Counted from the stretch's first letter, positions 46,391 through 56,455 are shown. The stretch: DNA of 64,000 bases from an uncultured Psychroserpens sp. (GCF_947500255.1 NZ_CANMRL010000001.1:1488001-1552000), one strand, 5' to 3'. Notes: a model not told the origin generated them from the sequence alone. Translations and numbers: made by a program.

Positions 46391-49300
46391 TTGATTACAA
46401 CTAACTTTACTATATCAAAATCATTACATCACTTATTATTTGTTCTCGCTTTCGCATTGCTTAGTGGCTTTACTTATGCTCAAACTACGCCAGCAACACA
46501 AGATTCAACTAAAACAGGCTTTTCTTTGGGAACTTTAAAGTTCCCAAATCCGCAAAGTATAGTCTCTAAATATACATACGACCCAATTACAGATCGATAT
46601 ATTTATACCGAAAAAGTTGGAAGTTTTAATATTAATTATCCTATCATCCTAACGCCAGCAGAATTCCAAAAGTTGGTCTTGATGGAGCAACAACGTTTAT
46701 ACTACAAACAAAAAATTGATGCTAAAGAAGGAAAAAAGGATGGAACTGAGGAACAACAAAAAAACTTAATCCCTGAACTGTATGTCAATTCTGGGTTTTT
46801 TGAATCTATATTTGGAGGAAATACCATTGAAGTTATTCCTCAAGGTTCTGCCGAAGTTGACTTAGGAGTCTTATTCACAAAACAAGATAACCCAACATTT
46901 TCTCCAAGAAATCGAAGTAATTTCACATTTGATTTCGATCAACGTATTAGTTTAAGTTTATTAGGTAAGGTTGGTACGCGTTTGCAAGTAACTGTAAATT
47001 ATGATACCGAATCTACATTTGACTTTCAACAGTTAACAAAATTAGAATACACTCCTACAGAAGATGATATAGTTAGAAAAATTGAAGTGGGTAACGTGGC
47101 TATGCCAATAAACAGTTCGTTAATTACAGGTGCCCAAAGCTTATTTGGTGTAAAAACCGAATTGCAATTTGGTAAGACCAGAGTAACTGCCATTTTTTCT
47201 GAGCAAAAATCACAATCACAATCTGTGGTAGCTCAAGGTGGAGGAACTGTTGAAGAGTTTGAGTTTTTTGCTAGAGACTATGATGAAAATAGACACTACT
47301 TTTTAGCCCAATACTTTAGAGAGACTTACGACGAATCTATGTTGCGCTATCCGTTTATTAATAACAATATTCAAATTACTAGGATAGAAGTTTGGGTAAC
47401 CAATCGAAGTAATCAAACCGATAATGTTAGAAATATAGTTGCGCTTCAAGATATTGGTGAATTTGAAACTATAGGTCTTAATGGTGGTGTTCCTCCAGCT
47501 GGGTTTTTAAGTGGCTCTGGATCTCAATTTCCTGACAATGGAAATAACGCCTTCGATCCTACTAATATTGGTGGAGCAGGTTCATTTTTGTCACCTACTG
47601 TAAGAGATATTACAACAGCAGAGCAAGGTATTTTAACTACGGCTAATGAAGGTTTCGACTTCGGAAAATTAGAGAACGCAAAAAAATTAGAGCAAGGAAG
47701 AGATTATACATTGAACCCACAATTAGGTTACATTTCCTTAAATCAAAGATTATTAAATGATGAAATCGTAGCCGTAGCCTTCCAATATACGATTGGCGGT
47801 GAAGTATTTCAGGTTGGTGAGTTTGCCAATGACGGTATTAATTCAACAGCTACAAATGATGATAATGATAGTGACGGTATTCCAAACATTGCCGATGTTG
47901 ATCAAGATGGTGATGGTACTCCTGATAATGGTACTGATACAGATGGCGATGGTATAAACGATCAAACAGATTCTGATGTTGATGGTGATGGGCTTATAGA
48001 TAACGGACCAGATACAAATGCAGATGGAATTAATGACAGCTTTGTTGTGGCCGAAGGTTCTACTCAAAGTTTAATCGTTAAAATGTTAAAGAGTCCAATC
48101 ACTGATGTCAATCAACCTATTTGGGATTTGATGATGAAAAACATCTACGATACTGGCGCATTTCAGCTAGATCAAGAAGATTTCAGACTTAATATTTTCT
48201 ATACAGAAGCCTCTCCTTTAAATTACATTGCTCCTGTAGATGGTACAGCCTTCCCAATATTTGGGAATAATACACCTTTTGATAATACAGATGATGGCGA
48301 AATTTTAGATACACCTTTAATTCGATTATTTCATTTAGATCGATTAAATTTTAACAACGATCCACAAGCTGGAGGTGATGGATTCTTTGATTTTGTTCAA
48401 GGGCAAACTGTATTAACACAAAATGGAAAAATCATATTCACCAAGGTAGAACCTTTTGGACGTTACCTCTTCGATATTCTAGATGATGATGGGAATCCAA
48501 ATAATAATGATGCCGACTATGAATTAGAGACCTATACTAACCTCAATCAAGAGAAGTATGTATATGATATTCTATATAAGCAAACAAAGACAGCTGCACT
48601 AGATGAAGCTGAAAAAAATAAATTTCAAATCAAAGGTCGTTTTAAATCCTCAGGAGGTGATGGTATTCCTTTAGGTGCGTTTAATGTGCCAAGAGGTTCA
48701 GTTATTGTAACCGCAGGAGGTCGTACACTTGTCGAAGGTCAAGACTATACAGTTAACTATCAAATTGGTCGTGTATATATTATAGACGAAGCTTTAAAAT
48801 CTTCAAACATTCCTATTAATGTTTCTGTAGAGAACAATGCTGTATTTGGTCAGCAAACTAGACGTTTTACGGGTGTGAATGTTGAGCATCAATTTAATGA
48901 AAACTTTGTTTTAGGAGCAACATTATTAAACTTGAATGAGCGCCCAATTACTCAAAAAGCCAACTATAATACCGAACCAATAAATAATACCATTTTTGGA
49001 TTTAACGGAAACTATTCTACCGAAGTTCCTTTCTTTACACGATTAGTAAACAAGCTGCCAAATATAGATACTGATGCACCATCAAATCTATCGGTAAGAG
49101 GTGAATTTGCTTATTTAGCTCCTGGAGCTCCAAAGGGAACCGACTTTAATAGTGAAGCGACAGCTTATGTAGATGATTTTGAAGGTACACAAGGTGCAAT
49201 AGATTTACTGTCACCACAATCTTGGTTCTTATCAAGTAGACCACGAACAGTGAATGGTGTTGCTGAAAATGATCCTATCAATAGTCCTGGAATTGAAAAT

Positions 49301-52300
49301 GGATATGATAGAGCATTCTTGAACTGGTATACAATCGATCCTATTTTTTATAGCAATCAAAGACCAGATGATATTGGTGATGATGATGTGTCAGATTTAT
49401 ATACAAGACGAGTGTTTATAGATGAGGTTTTCCCTGAAATAGATATTGCACAAGGGCAAACAACAGTGATCAATACTTTAGACCTCGTGTATTATCCAAC
49501 AGAAAGAGGACCATACAACTTTGATCCAAGTGCAGCAAATGACAACTTAGACCCTTCAACAAGTTGGGCAGGAATTACTAGACAAATTACATCAACAGAT
49601 TTTGAGCAGGCCAATGTAGAATACATCGAGTTTTGGCTTCAAGATCCATTCTTGAATGAACCGGCTGGTAGTGGTTTATCTGGAAAACTATATGTGAATC
49701 TCGGGAATATTTCCGAAGATGTTTTGAAGGATGGTAAAAAACAATATGAAAATGGATTACCAGAAGATGGTGATATTACACCTTTATTACCACAAACTGC
49801 TTTTGAAACTGTTGTTCCGAGGAACCAATCTCTAATTTATACTTTCTCTACAGGAGGTCAAGAACGTACCAATCAAGATGTAGGTTATGATGGTTATGAT
49901 GATGTCGAAGAAGCAACGCAATTTACTAATGGCGGATTGTTTGGTCCAGATCCAGCAAAAGATAATTATACTTATTACTTAAATACTACTGGAAATATTT
50001 TTGAACGTTATAAGCAATATAATGGTCTAGAAGGAAACTCTCCTGATGTCTTTACCGATACTAATAGAGGATCTACACCACAGCCAGATGTTGAGGATAT
50101 CAATAGAGATAACACAATGAATACGATTGATAGTTACTATCAATATGAAATTGAAATTAACCAAAATACACTTGATCTCAATAATCCTCAAATCAATGAT
50201 ATTAAAGATAGAGATGTGACTTTGCCTAATGGTCAAACAGCATCTGTGAGATGGTATCAATTTAGAGTTCCTATTGGAGAAAGCCCTTTTAGAACTGCTG
50301 TTGGAGGTATATCTGATATTCGATCTGTACGTTTTGCTCGTTTATTTTTAGAAGACTTTACGCAAACAACTGTCTTGCGTTTTGCAACATTAGACCTAGT
50401 ACGTAGTGATTGGAGACGTTATACTTTAACTTTAGATGACGAACCAAATAATGAAAACGACAATACCGAATTTACAGTAGGAGTTGTTGGGCTTCAAGAA
50501 AATGATGGTAACTATGTATTGCCTCCAGGTGTTGTATTAGAACAACTGAACAACAATAATAATATCATTAGACAGAATGAACAATCCTTACAAGTTGAGG
50601 TATGTGATCTAGAGCCTGAAGATTCTAGAGGTGTCTTTAAAAATATTAATGTCGATATGCGTCAGTATAATAAACTACGTATGTTTATTCATGCTGAGGA
50701 AGGCGAAACAGGACCACTCAATGATGGTGATTTGGTCGGTTTTATTAGAATGGGTAATGACTTTACGCAAAACTTCTATCAAATTGAAGTGCCATTGCAA
50801 GTCTCTTCTGGTATGTCTACACCTGAAAGTATATGGCCTGAGGTGAATGAGATTAATATTGAACTGGATGTGTTAGAGCAAATGAAATCTTTGGGTATCG
50901 CCAACGGAACATTAGCCAATATTGACCCTACATTTTATGATCTAGTTGATGGCCAACTAACTGAAGTTTCAGAATTTGACCCTCAAACTATCGGTCAGCA
51001 ACGATTAGCGATTAAAGGTAACCCTAACTTTGGAGATGTACGTGTATTAATGGTAGGTGTTAAGAATTCTGGACAGAGTGGCGCTAATGCCTGTGGTGAA
51101 ATTTGGTTTAATGAACTACGTCTTGCCGATCTAGACAATGAAGGTGGTTGGGCTGCTGTAGCAGCTTTAGATGCTAACTTTGCCGACTTTGCTAATGTAA
51201 GTGCAACAGGAAGAAAAAGTACAATAGGTTTTGGTTCAGTAGAACAACGACCAAATGAAAGAAGTCGAGAAGATGTCGAGCAATATGACGTCGTAACTAA
51301 TTTAAACCTCGGACAATTATTACCTAAAAAATGGGGTATTCAATTACCATTTAATTATGCTGTAGGTGAACAAATCATTACACCAGAGTATGATGAATTC
51401 TATAGAGATATTAAATTACAAACTCAATTAGATAATACGACCAATCAAGATTCAATTTTAAAAGTTAATGAGAATTATACTAAACGAAAGAGTATTAACT
51501 TTATTGGTGTAAGAAAAAATAGAACCACAGATAAAAAGCCACGCTTTTACGATGTGGAGAACTTGACATTTAACTATTCTTATAATAAAGAAGAGCGACG
51601 TGATTTTGAAATTGAACGTTCGTTAAGTCAAAATGTTAGAGCAGGTGTAAATTATAACTATACCTTCGAGCCTAAGAGTATTGAACCTTTTAAGAAGAAT
51701 GATTCTTTGTTTACTGGTAAGTATTGGAAGATCTTAAAAGATTTTAATTTCAACCCAATTCCAACGAGTTTTTCTGTCAATACAGATATTATTCGTCAGT
51801 TTAATAAACAAAAATTTAGAGAGGTTGATTTGACAGGAGACAATATTGGTTTGGAAGAATTATTCCGAAGAAACTATAATTTCAATACGCAATATGCGAT
51901 TAATTATAATTTAACAAAAGCCTTAAGTCTAAACTTTACGGCTTCCAACACTAATATTGTTAGAAATTATTTTGTTGATGATGTCATTAATGGTAGACAA
52001 GATCCAAGCTTAGATGTTTGGGATGGATTCTTTGATTTAGGAGATCCAAATATTCAAAATCAACAGCTGCAAGTTAATTATGAGATACCGTTGTATAAAA
52101 TTCCTACTTTGAGTTTTATGCGTGCCACCTATTCGTATACTGGAGATTTTCAATGGCAAAAAGGATCAGATTTAAATAGCAACTTACCAATACAAAATGA
52201 AGATGGATCATTTACATCTTTCAATTTGGGTAATTCTATCCAAAATGCAAACACACATAACATCAACTCTACATTTAATTTAGAAACGTTATATAAATAT

Positions 52301-53836
52301 GTTGGTTTAACCAAAAAGAATACAAGAGGTTCAAGATCTAGAGGAGCAACACCAGCGGCATTGAGTAAAGATGGGAAATCAACCGCAGCTGCGCGTGGTA
52401 ATGCTAATCAACCAGCCAAGAAAAGTGCTGGATCTAAAATCCTAAATGGCGCTTTAGATATACTAACTTCGGTAAAACGTGTACAAATTAATTATACGGA
52501 AAACAATGGATCTTATTTACCTGGTTATTTGAGAACTCCAGGATTTATAGGAACATTTAAGCCTACATTAGGTTATACGTTTGGTAGCCAACGTGACATT
52601 AGAGATCTTGCTGCAAGAAATGGATGGTTAACTGTTTTTCCAGATTTCAACCAACAGTATAGTGAAACAACCAATCGTATCTTAGATATATCGGCAGATG
52701 TTGAACTGATCAAAGATTTAAATATTGACCTTACTGGTGGACGTGTATACTCTGAAAACACGACGCAAAACTTTAATACAACAGATACAACTGGTGACGG
52801 ATTTAGTAATGTTTACAATGCATTAATTACAAACTCCTTCGGAAACTTTAATATTTCAACGGCATTAATAAAAACGGCATTTAGTAAAAGTGATGAAACC
52901 CAATCTGCTGCATTTGAAGATTTCAGAAATAACAGATTAATTGTCGCAAGACGATTAGCAAGAAACTTTTATGGGAACGATAACTTTGCTGTTGATGGCG
53001 AAGGATTTCCACTTGGGTTTGGTAAGAACAGTCAAGCAGTATTATTACCATCGTTTTTAGCAGCTTATAAAGGAACTAATCCTGATAAGATTAGTTTGTC
53101 TGCCTTTAGAGATATTCCAATTCCTAACTGGCAATTAAAATATACTGGTTTCATGAAAATGAAGTGGTTTAAAAAGAACTTCAAACGTTTCTCAATTACA
53201 CATGGATACCGTTCAAGCTATACGATAAATCAGTTTAGAACAAACCTAGATTTAGATCCAACGTTATTACAGCCAGGTGTTGCTTATGAAAACCAAAACC
53301 CAGATGTATTAGATCAATCAGGTAACTTTAAAAATGGAACAGTATTTAGTAATATCAATTTAGAAGAACAATTTAGTCCATTATTTAGATTGGATTTCGA
53401 AATGAAAAATTCGATTAAGATCTTAGCCGAAATGAAAAAGGATAGAATTTTATCGATGAGTTTTGATAATAATTTGTTGACCGAAATTCAAGGTAAAGAA
53501 TATATTCTCGGCTTGGGTTATCGTATTAAGGACCTTCGTATTCGTTCTAAGCTTGCTGGACCAAGACAAGTCATTAAAAGTGACCTAAACATGAAGGCAG
53601 ATGTGTCGGTTAGAAATAACAAAACTATTATTAGATATTTAGATATTGAGAATAATCAAATTACTCAAGGTCAAACAATTTGGGGAATAAAGTACACAGC
53701 CGATTACGCATTTACCAAAAACCTAACGGCAATTTTCTACTTTGATTACACGTTTTCTGAATATGAGATATCTACGGCATTTCCGCAAACAACAGTGAGA
53801 ACAGGATTTACATTACGATACAATTTTGGAAATTAA
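46391..53836 (+). CDS. sprA: type IX secretion outer-membrane translocon SprA
   Basis: This 2481-residue giant beta-barrel protein is the pore of the type IX secretion system; in gliding flavobacteria it is needed for adhesin secretion and motility. The signal peptide ends FTYAQTT. The start is TTG at 46391, 3 bases after the ruvA stop. The frame closes at 46385 upstream and no ATG or GTG occurs before the signal peptide, so TTG is the only sensible start. Repeated long beta-strand regions with aromatic girdles run throughout, and the last residues are TVRTGFTLRYNFGN. A calcium-type Asp-rich repeat insertion (490-550) and a basic low-complexity stretch (about 1975-2020) are unusual. Confidence 0.95.
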   Translation: MITTNFTISKSLHHLLFVLAFALLSGFTYAQTTPATQDSTKTGFSLGTLKFPNPQSIVSKYTYDPITDRYIYTEKVGSFNINYPIILTPAEFQKLVLMEQQRLYYKQKIDAKEGKKDGTEEQQKNLIPELYVNSGFFESIFGGNTIEVIPQGSAEVDLGVLFTKQDNPTFSPRNRSNFTFDFDQRISLSLLGKVGTRLQVTVNYDTESTFDFQQLTKLEYTPTEDDIVRKIEVGNVAMPINSSLITGAQSLFGVKTELQFGKTRVTAIFSEQKSQSQSVVAQGGGTVEEFEFFARDYDENRHYFLAQYFRETYDESMLRYPFINNNIQITRIEVWVTNRSNQTDNVRNIVALQDIGEFETIGLNGGVPPAGFLSGSGSQFPDNGNNAFDPTNIGGAGSFLSPTVRDITTAEQGILTTANEGFDFGKLENAKKLEQGRDYTLNPQLGYISLNQRLLNDEIVAVAFQYTIGGEVFQVGEFANDGINSTATNDDNDSDGIPNIADVDQDGDGTPDNGTDTDGDGINDQTDSDVDGDGLIDNGPDTNADGINDSFVVAEGSTQSLIVKMLKSPITDVNQPIWDLMMKNIYDTGAFQLDQEDFRLNIFYTEASPLNYIAPVDGTAFPIFGNNTPFDNTDDGEILDTPLIRLFHLDRLNFNNDPQAGGDGFFDFVQGQTVLTQNGKIIFTKVEPFGRYLFDILDDDGNPNNNDADYELETYTNLNQEKYVYDILYKQTKTAALDEAEKNKFQIKGRFKSSGGDGIPLGAFNVPRGSVIVTAGGRTLVEGQDYTVNYQIGRVYIIDEALKSSNIPINVSVENNAVFGQQTRRFTGVNVEHQFNENFVLGATLLNLNERPITQKANYNTEPINNTIFGFNGNYSTEVPFFTRLVNKLPNIDTDAPSNLSVRGEFAYLAPGAPKGTDFNSEATAYVDDFEGTQGAIDLLSPQSWFLSSRPRTVNGVAENDPINSPGIENGYDRAFLNWYTIDPIFYSNQRPDDIGDDDVSDLYTRRVFIDEVFPEIDIAQGQTTVINTLDLVYYPTERGPYNFDPSAANDNLDPSTSWAGITRQITSTDFEQANVEYIEFWLQDPFLNEPAGSGLSGKLYVNLGNISEDVLKDGKKQYENGLPEDGDITPLLPQTAFETVVPRNQSLIYTFSTGGQERTNQDVGYDGYDDVEEATQFTNGGLFGPDPAKDNYTYYLNTTGNIFERYKQYNGLEGNSPDVFTDTNRGSTPQPDVEDINRDNTMNTIDSYYQYEIEINQNTLDLNNPQINDIKDRDVTLPNGQTASVRWYQFRVPIGESPFRTAVGGISDIRSVRFARLFLEDFTQTTVLRFATLDLVRSDWRRYTLTLDDEPNNENDNTEFTVGVVGLQENDGNYVLPPGVVLEQLNNNNNIIRQNEQSLQVEVCDLEPEDSRGVFKNINVDMRQYNKLRMFIHAEEGETGPLNDGDLVGFIRMGNDFTQNFYQIEVPLQVSSGMSTPESIWPEVNEINIELDVLEQMKSLGIANGTLANIDPTFYDLVDGQLTEVSEFDPQTIGQQRLAIKGNPNFGDVRVLMVGVKNSGQSGANACGEIWFNELRLADLDNEGGWAAVAALDANFADFANVSATGRKSTIGFGSVEQRPNERSREDVEQYDVVTNLNLGQLLPKKWGIQLPFNYAVGEQIITPEYDEFYRDIKLQTQLDNTTNQDSILKVNENYTKRKSINFIGVRKNRTTDKKPRFYDVENLTFNYSYNKEERRDFEIERSLSQNVRAGVNYNYTFEPKSIEPFKKNDSLFTGKYWKILKDFNFNPIPTSFSVNTDIIRQFNKQKFREVDLTGDNIGLEELFRRNYNFNTQYAINYNLTKALSLNFTASNTNIVRNYFVDDVINGRQDPSLDVWDGFFDLGDPNIQNQQLQVNYEIPLYKIPTLSFMRATYSYTGDFQWQKGSDLNSNLPIQNEDGSFTSFNLGNSIQNANTHNINSTFNLETLYKYVGLTKKNTRGSRSRGATPAALSKDGKSTAAARGNANQPAKKSAGSKILNGALDILTSVKRVQINYTENNGSYLPGYLRTPGFIGTFKPTLGYTFGSQRDIRDLAARNGWLTVFPDFNQQYSETTNRILDISADVELIKDLNIDLTGGRVYSENTTQNFNTTDTTGDGFSNVYNALITNSFGNFNISTALIKTAFSKSDETQSAAFEDFRNNRLIVARRLARNFYGNDNFAVDGEGFPLGFGKNSQAVLLPSFLAAYKGTNPDKISLSAFRDIPIPNWQLKYTGFMKMKWFKKNFKRFSITHGYRSSYTINQFRTNLDLDPTLLQPGVAYENQNPDVLDQSGNFKNGTVFSNINLEEQFSPLFRLDFEMKNSIKILAEMKKDRILSMSFDNNLLTEIQGKEYILGLGYRIKDLRIRSKLAGPRQVIKSDLNMKADVSVRNNKTIIRYLDIENNQITQGQTIWGIKYTADYAFTKNLTAIFYFDYTFSEYEISTAFPQTTVRTGFTLRYNFGN
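47858..48040 (+). repeat. Asp-rich thrombospondin-type-3-like repeats inside sprA
   Basis: This codes for residues 490-550 of SprA. Units of the form DxDxDGxxD recur about five times (NDSDGIPN, DQDGDGTPD, DTDGDGIND, DVDGDGLID, DTNADGIND). This is the calcium-binding repeat seen in many secreted Bacteroidetes proteins, here as an insertion between VGEFANDG and a conserved SprA strand region. Confidence 0.8.
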
Positions 53837-53860
53837 ATAGTAATTAAAGTCTAAAAAAAT

Positions 53861-53868
53861 TACATTTG
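53861..53868 (+). promoter_or_regulatory. -7 promoter element of gcvH
   Basis: TACATTTG matches TAnnTTTG exactly, 28 bases before the gcvH ATG. No clear -33 element was found. Confidence 0.5.
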
Positions 53869-53896
53869 TAGCTATACATTAATTTCAATTTATAAG

Positions 53897-54277
53897 ATGA
53901 ATATACCATCAGATTTAAAATACACCAAAGACCACGAGTGGGTTAAAATAGAAGGTGATACAGCCACAGTGGGCATTACAGATTTTGCTCAAGGCGAATT
54001 AGGAGATATTGTTTATGTTGAAGTGGAAACGGTTGACGAAACATTAGAAATTGAAGAAATTTTCGGTACTGTTGAAGCTGTTAAAACGGTTTCAGATTTA
54101 TTTTTGCCATTATCTGGAGAGATTACAGAATTCAATGAAAGTTTAGAAGATGAACCAGAAAAAGTGAATTCTGATCCTTATGGTGATGGTTGGATGATTA
54201 AAATTAAATTTTCTGATGCTTCTCAAATAGATAGTTTATTATCTGCCGATGATTACAAAGCTCTTATTGGCGCTTAA
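53897..54277 (+). CDS. gcvH: glycine cleavage system H protein
   Basis: The 126-residue protein is the lipoyl carrier that shuttles the aminomethyl group between the P, T and L proteins of glycine cleavage. The lipoylation site is Lys63 in [13 protein letters not shown], and [13 protein letters not shown] at the N-terminus is the family opening. The other gcv genes are not in this window. The VanZ gene overlaps its 3' end by 29 bases. Confidence 0.97.
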   Translation: MNIPSDLKYTKDHEWVKIEGDTATVGITDFAQGELGDIVYVEVETVDETLEIEEIFGTVEAVKTVSDLFLPLSGEITEFNESLEDEPEKVNSDPYGDGWMIKIKFSDASQIDSLLSADDYKALIGA

Positions 54278-54632
54278 AAAATGGGCACTTCCCATTGTTA
54301 TTGCTTATGCAATAGCTTTAACTATTGGAAGTTTGGTTCATATTGGAAGTATTCCAAGCTTAGGCTTTTCGTTTGATGATAAAATTTATCATTTTTTGGC
54401 CTATTTTGTATTTACGATATTGGTATTTAATTATTTTAATACAAAACAGATACATCGTGCCATATTAATTTCAGCATGTATTGTTGTTGTTTATGGCATT
54501 ATTATTGAGGTATTACAAAACATGATAACATCTTACAGAACTTTAGATGTTTATGATGTAGTGGCGAATGCGCTAGGTGTTGTTTTTGCAACTCTTGGAT
54601 TAAAATTCAGAAATAAACTAAAGTTAAAATAA
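54249..54632 (+). CDS. VanZ-family small membrane protein
   Basis: The 127-residue protein has four hydrophobic helices (about 13-30, 45-60, 70-90 and 100-118). [19 protein letters not shown] and the polar [21 protein letters not shown] between helices are VanZ-like. The function is unknown; the name comes from a teicoplanin-resistance gene and does not imply resistance here. The ATG at 54249 overlaps gcvH by 29 bases; a TTG at 54267 is the alternative. It sits in the conserved gcvH neighbourhood. Confidence 0.85.
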   Translation: MITKLLLALKKWALPIVIAYAIALTIGSLVHIGSIPSLGFSFDDKIYHFLAYFVFTILVFNYFNTKQIHRAILISACIVVVYGIIIEVLQNMITSYRTLDVYDVVANALGVVFATLGLKFRNKLKLK

Positions 54633-54641
54633 ATTAATCGC

Positions 54642-54673
54642 TTGCTTTTTTAACAAATAATTGGTTAATTTAG
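54642..54673 (+). promoter_or_regulatory. probable promoter of tonB-1
   Basis: TTG at 54642-54644, 21 bases, then TAATTTAG at 54666-54673, one mismatch to TAnnTTTG. It is 23 bases before the ATG at 54697. Confidence 0.45.
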
Positions 54674-54696
54674 CATTCTTAAAACCTGTTAAACAC

Positions 54697-55422
54697 ATGG
54701 AACCTAAAAAAAACGTAAAAGCAGATGTAAGTCGAAATAGTTCGCTTTATTTTGCTGTAGGGATGGTATTGATGTTGGCTTTGACGTATATGACTATTAA
54801 TTATAAGACATACGAAAAAGAAGCAATCGATATTGGCCAATTAGATTTGGATGCACTTGACGACGAAGAAATTCCAATTACTAACCAGGAAATAATTCCA
54901 CCACCTCCACCACCTCCACCACCAGTAGTGCCAGAGGAAATTGAGATTGTGGAAGATGAGAAAGAAATTGAAGAAACTGTAATCGAGTCTACAGAAACTG
55001 ATCAAGAAGAAGAAATTGTTGAAGTTGAAGAAGTAGAAGTTGAAGAGGTAGAAGAAGATATTGAAGTACCATTTGCTGTAATTGAAAACGTGCCTATTTT
55101 TCCAGGTTGTGAAAGAGAAAAAGGTAACAATGCAAAAAAGCAATGTATGTCTGATAAAATTAGCAAGTTTGTAAACAAGAAATTTAATACAGATTTAGCT
55201 AGTGATTTAGGATTATCAGGAAGACAACGTATTAATGTGATCTTCAAAATTGATAAAACAGGAAATATTATTGGTATACAAGCGAGAGCTCCGCATCCAG
55301 GTCTTGAAAAAGAGGCTAAGCGAGTAATTGGATTACTACCAAAAATGAAACCTGGTAAACAAAGAGGAAAAGCGGTAACTGTACCATACTCTTTACCAAT
55401 CTTATTCCAAGTACAAGACTAG
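54697..55422 (+). CDS. TonB-like energy-transducer protein 1 with PGC...C domain
   Basis: The protein has 241 residues from ATG 54697; the longer TTG start at 54661 lies in the promoter region. One N-terminal membrane helix (about 20-38) is followed by a periplasmic spacer with eight or nine prolines in a row (about 69-77). A strongly acidic Glu/Val stretch (about 80-125) precedes a C-terminal TonB-like domain starting at NVPIFPGCE. A second cysteine 16 residues later (KKQCMSDKI) may form a disulfide with the first. The end, PHPGLEKEAKRVIGLLP and VPYSLPILFQ, fits TonB-C. It is the first of three consecutive genes sharing the PGCE-C unit. Confidence 0.85.
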   Translation: MEPKKNVKADVSRNSSLYFAVGMVLMLALTYMTINYKTYEKEAIDIGQLDLDALDDEEIPITNQEIIPPPPPPPPPVVPEEIEIVEDEKEIEETVIESTETDQEEEIVEVEEVEVEEVEEDIEVPFAVIENVPIFPGCEREKGNNAKKQCMSDKISKFVNKKFNTDLASDLGLSGRQRINVIFKIDKTGNIIGIQARAPHPGLEKEAKRVIGLLPKMKPGKQRGKAVTVPYSLPILFQVQD

Positions 55423-55448
55423 ATATTTATAGCATATCATAAAATTTC

Positions 55449-55482
55449 AAAATCCCATCTAAATAAATTAGATGGGATTTTT
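55449..55482 (+). terminator. intrinsic terminator after tonB-1
   Basis: AAATCCCATCTAA, loop ATAAA, TTAGATGGGATTT is a perfect 13-bp stem (55450-55480) followed by TT. It separates the two TonB-like genes into independent transcripts. Confidence 0.85.
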
Positions 55483-55538
55483 ACTTTGGTATGCTTATTG
55501 TGATTTTGTCATAATATTAACATTTTAAATTAAGTATT

Positions 55539-56336
55539 ATGAAAGATTTTGACAAATCGCACAATATTGCTGGTCAGAGCAATACAACAGTGCAAAAATC
55601 ACACAAGCACGATGCAAATTTACAAAAAAACTCATCGCTGTATTTTCAAATTGGTTTAATTCTCTGCCTTTTGGGCACCTATGCCATGTTTGAAATGCAG
55701 TTTGAGAAGAAGACCTCCAAAGGTGACATTGTTTATGTGGAACCTGATGACACAATTTATTACACACCAAACATCGTAATAGAACCAGACGCTCCCAAAC
55801 AAGAGCCTGTTAAAAAGCAAAAGAAAAAAATTGTCGTTTCTAATAATCTAAAAGCTGTAGATAATAGTGACCCAGTAATTGAGACGCCAGATTTTTTAAC
55901 AGAGCCACAGCCAAAATCAGGCCCAATAATTGATCCTGATGCATTAACAGACACACCAAAGGTTGATGATATTCCGAAGGTGTTTCCAATGACAGGTGTA
56001 GAAATTGTACCTATCTATCCAGGTTGTGAGAAAAAGAAAACCAACACAGATCGTGTGAAATGTATGTCGGATAAATTAGGACGACTTGTACAAAGAAAGT
56101 TTAATACCGATCTCGCTAGTGAGTATGGTTTAACAGGTGTACAAAAGATCCAAGTTCAGTTTAAGATTGACCCAAATGGAAAGATCACCGAAGTATTGAC
56201 AAGAGCTCCACACCCTAGCCTTGAAAAAGAAGCAGAGCGATTAACAAAAAAGATCCCTCAAATGAAACCAGGAAAGCAACGAGGAAAATCTGTGTCAGTT
56301 ATCTATAATTTACCAATTGTTTTTAAAGTAGATTAA
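55539..56336 (+). CDS. TonB-like energy-transducer protein 2 with PGC...C domain
   Basis: The 265-residue protein is a paralogue of the preceding gene. The N-terminal cytoplasmic segment is longer and polar (1-~30), and a single helix (about 32-50) follows. The spacer (about 60-150) is Pro/Lys/Asp-rich but lacks the poly-proline run. The C-terminal TonB-like domain begins VEIVPIYPGCEKKK with a second cysteine in VKCMSDKLG, and ends PHPSLEKEAERLTKKIPQMKPG. The C-terminal ~100 residues are close to the first copy, while the spacers are unrelated. Each copy has its own terminator. Confidence 0.87.
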   Translation: MKDFDKSHNIAGQSNTTVQKSHKHDANLQKNSSLYFQIGLILCLLGTYAMFEMQFEKKTSKGDIVYVEPDDTIYYTPNIVIEPDAPKQEPVKKQKKKIVVSNNLKAVDNSDPVIETPDFLTEPQPKSGPIIDPDALTDTPKVDDIPKVFPMTGVEIVPIYPGCEKKKTNTDRVKCMSDKLGRLVQRKFNTDLASEYGLTGVQKIQVQFKIDPNGKITEVLTRAPHPSLEKEAERLTKKIPQMKPGKQRGKSVSVIYNLPIVFKVD

Positions 56337-56360
56337 TGGTACTTTAATTTTAAAATATGC

Positions 56361-56396
56361 AAGACGGTTTAAAGAGCTATTTAAGCCGTCTTTTTT
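56361..56396 (+). terminator. intrinsic terminator after tonB-2
   Basis: AAGACGGTTTAAA, loop GAGCTA, TTTAAGCCGTCTT pairs over 13 bp with one G-U, followed by TTTTTT. Confidence 0.87.
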
Positions 56397-56401
56397 ATAG
56401 C

Positions 56402-56429
56402 TTGCTTTTTGAAAAAAATAGTATCTTTC
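56402..56429 (+). promoter_or_regulatory. probable promoter of the RemB-like gene
   Basis: TTG at 56402-56404, 17 bases, then TATCTTTC at 56422-56429, one mismatch to TAnnTTTG. It is 26 bases before the ATG. Confidence 0.5.
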
Positions 56430-56455
56430 GACAACTAATATGATGCGCTTGCTCT

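Noticed and set aside
54249-54632. Glycopeptide resistance because of the VanZ name
   Set aside because: VanZ-family membrane proteins are widespread and there is no van cluster here.
54661-54696. TTG start for the first TonB-like protein
   Set aside because: It lies across the probable -7 element and adds a non-conserved segment before MEPKKN; ATG 54697 is preferred.
54841-55247. Minus-strand reading frames opposite the first TonB-like gene
   Set aside because: They arise from the poly-Pro and Glu-rich codons of the plus-strand gene, giving Trp/Phe-rich or Ser/Thr-rich nonsense, with no promoter or start context.
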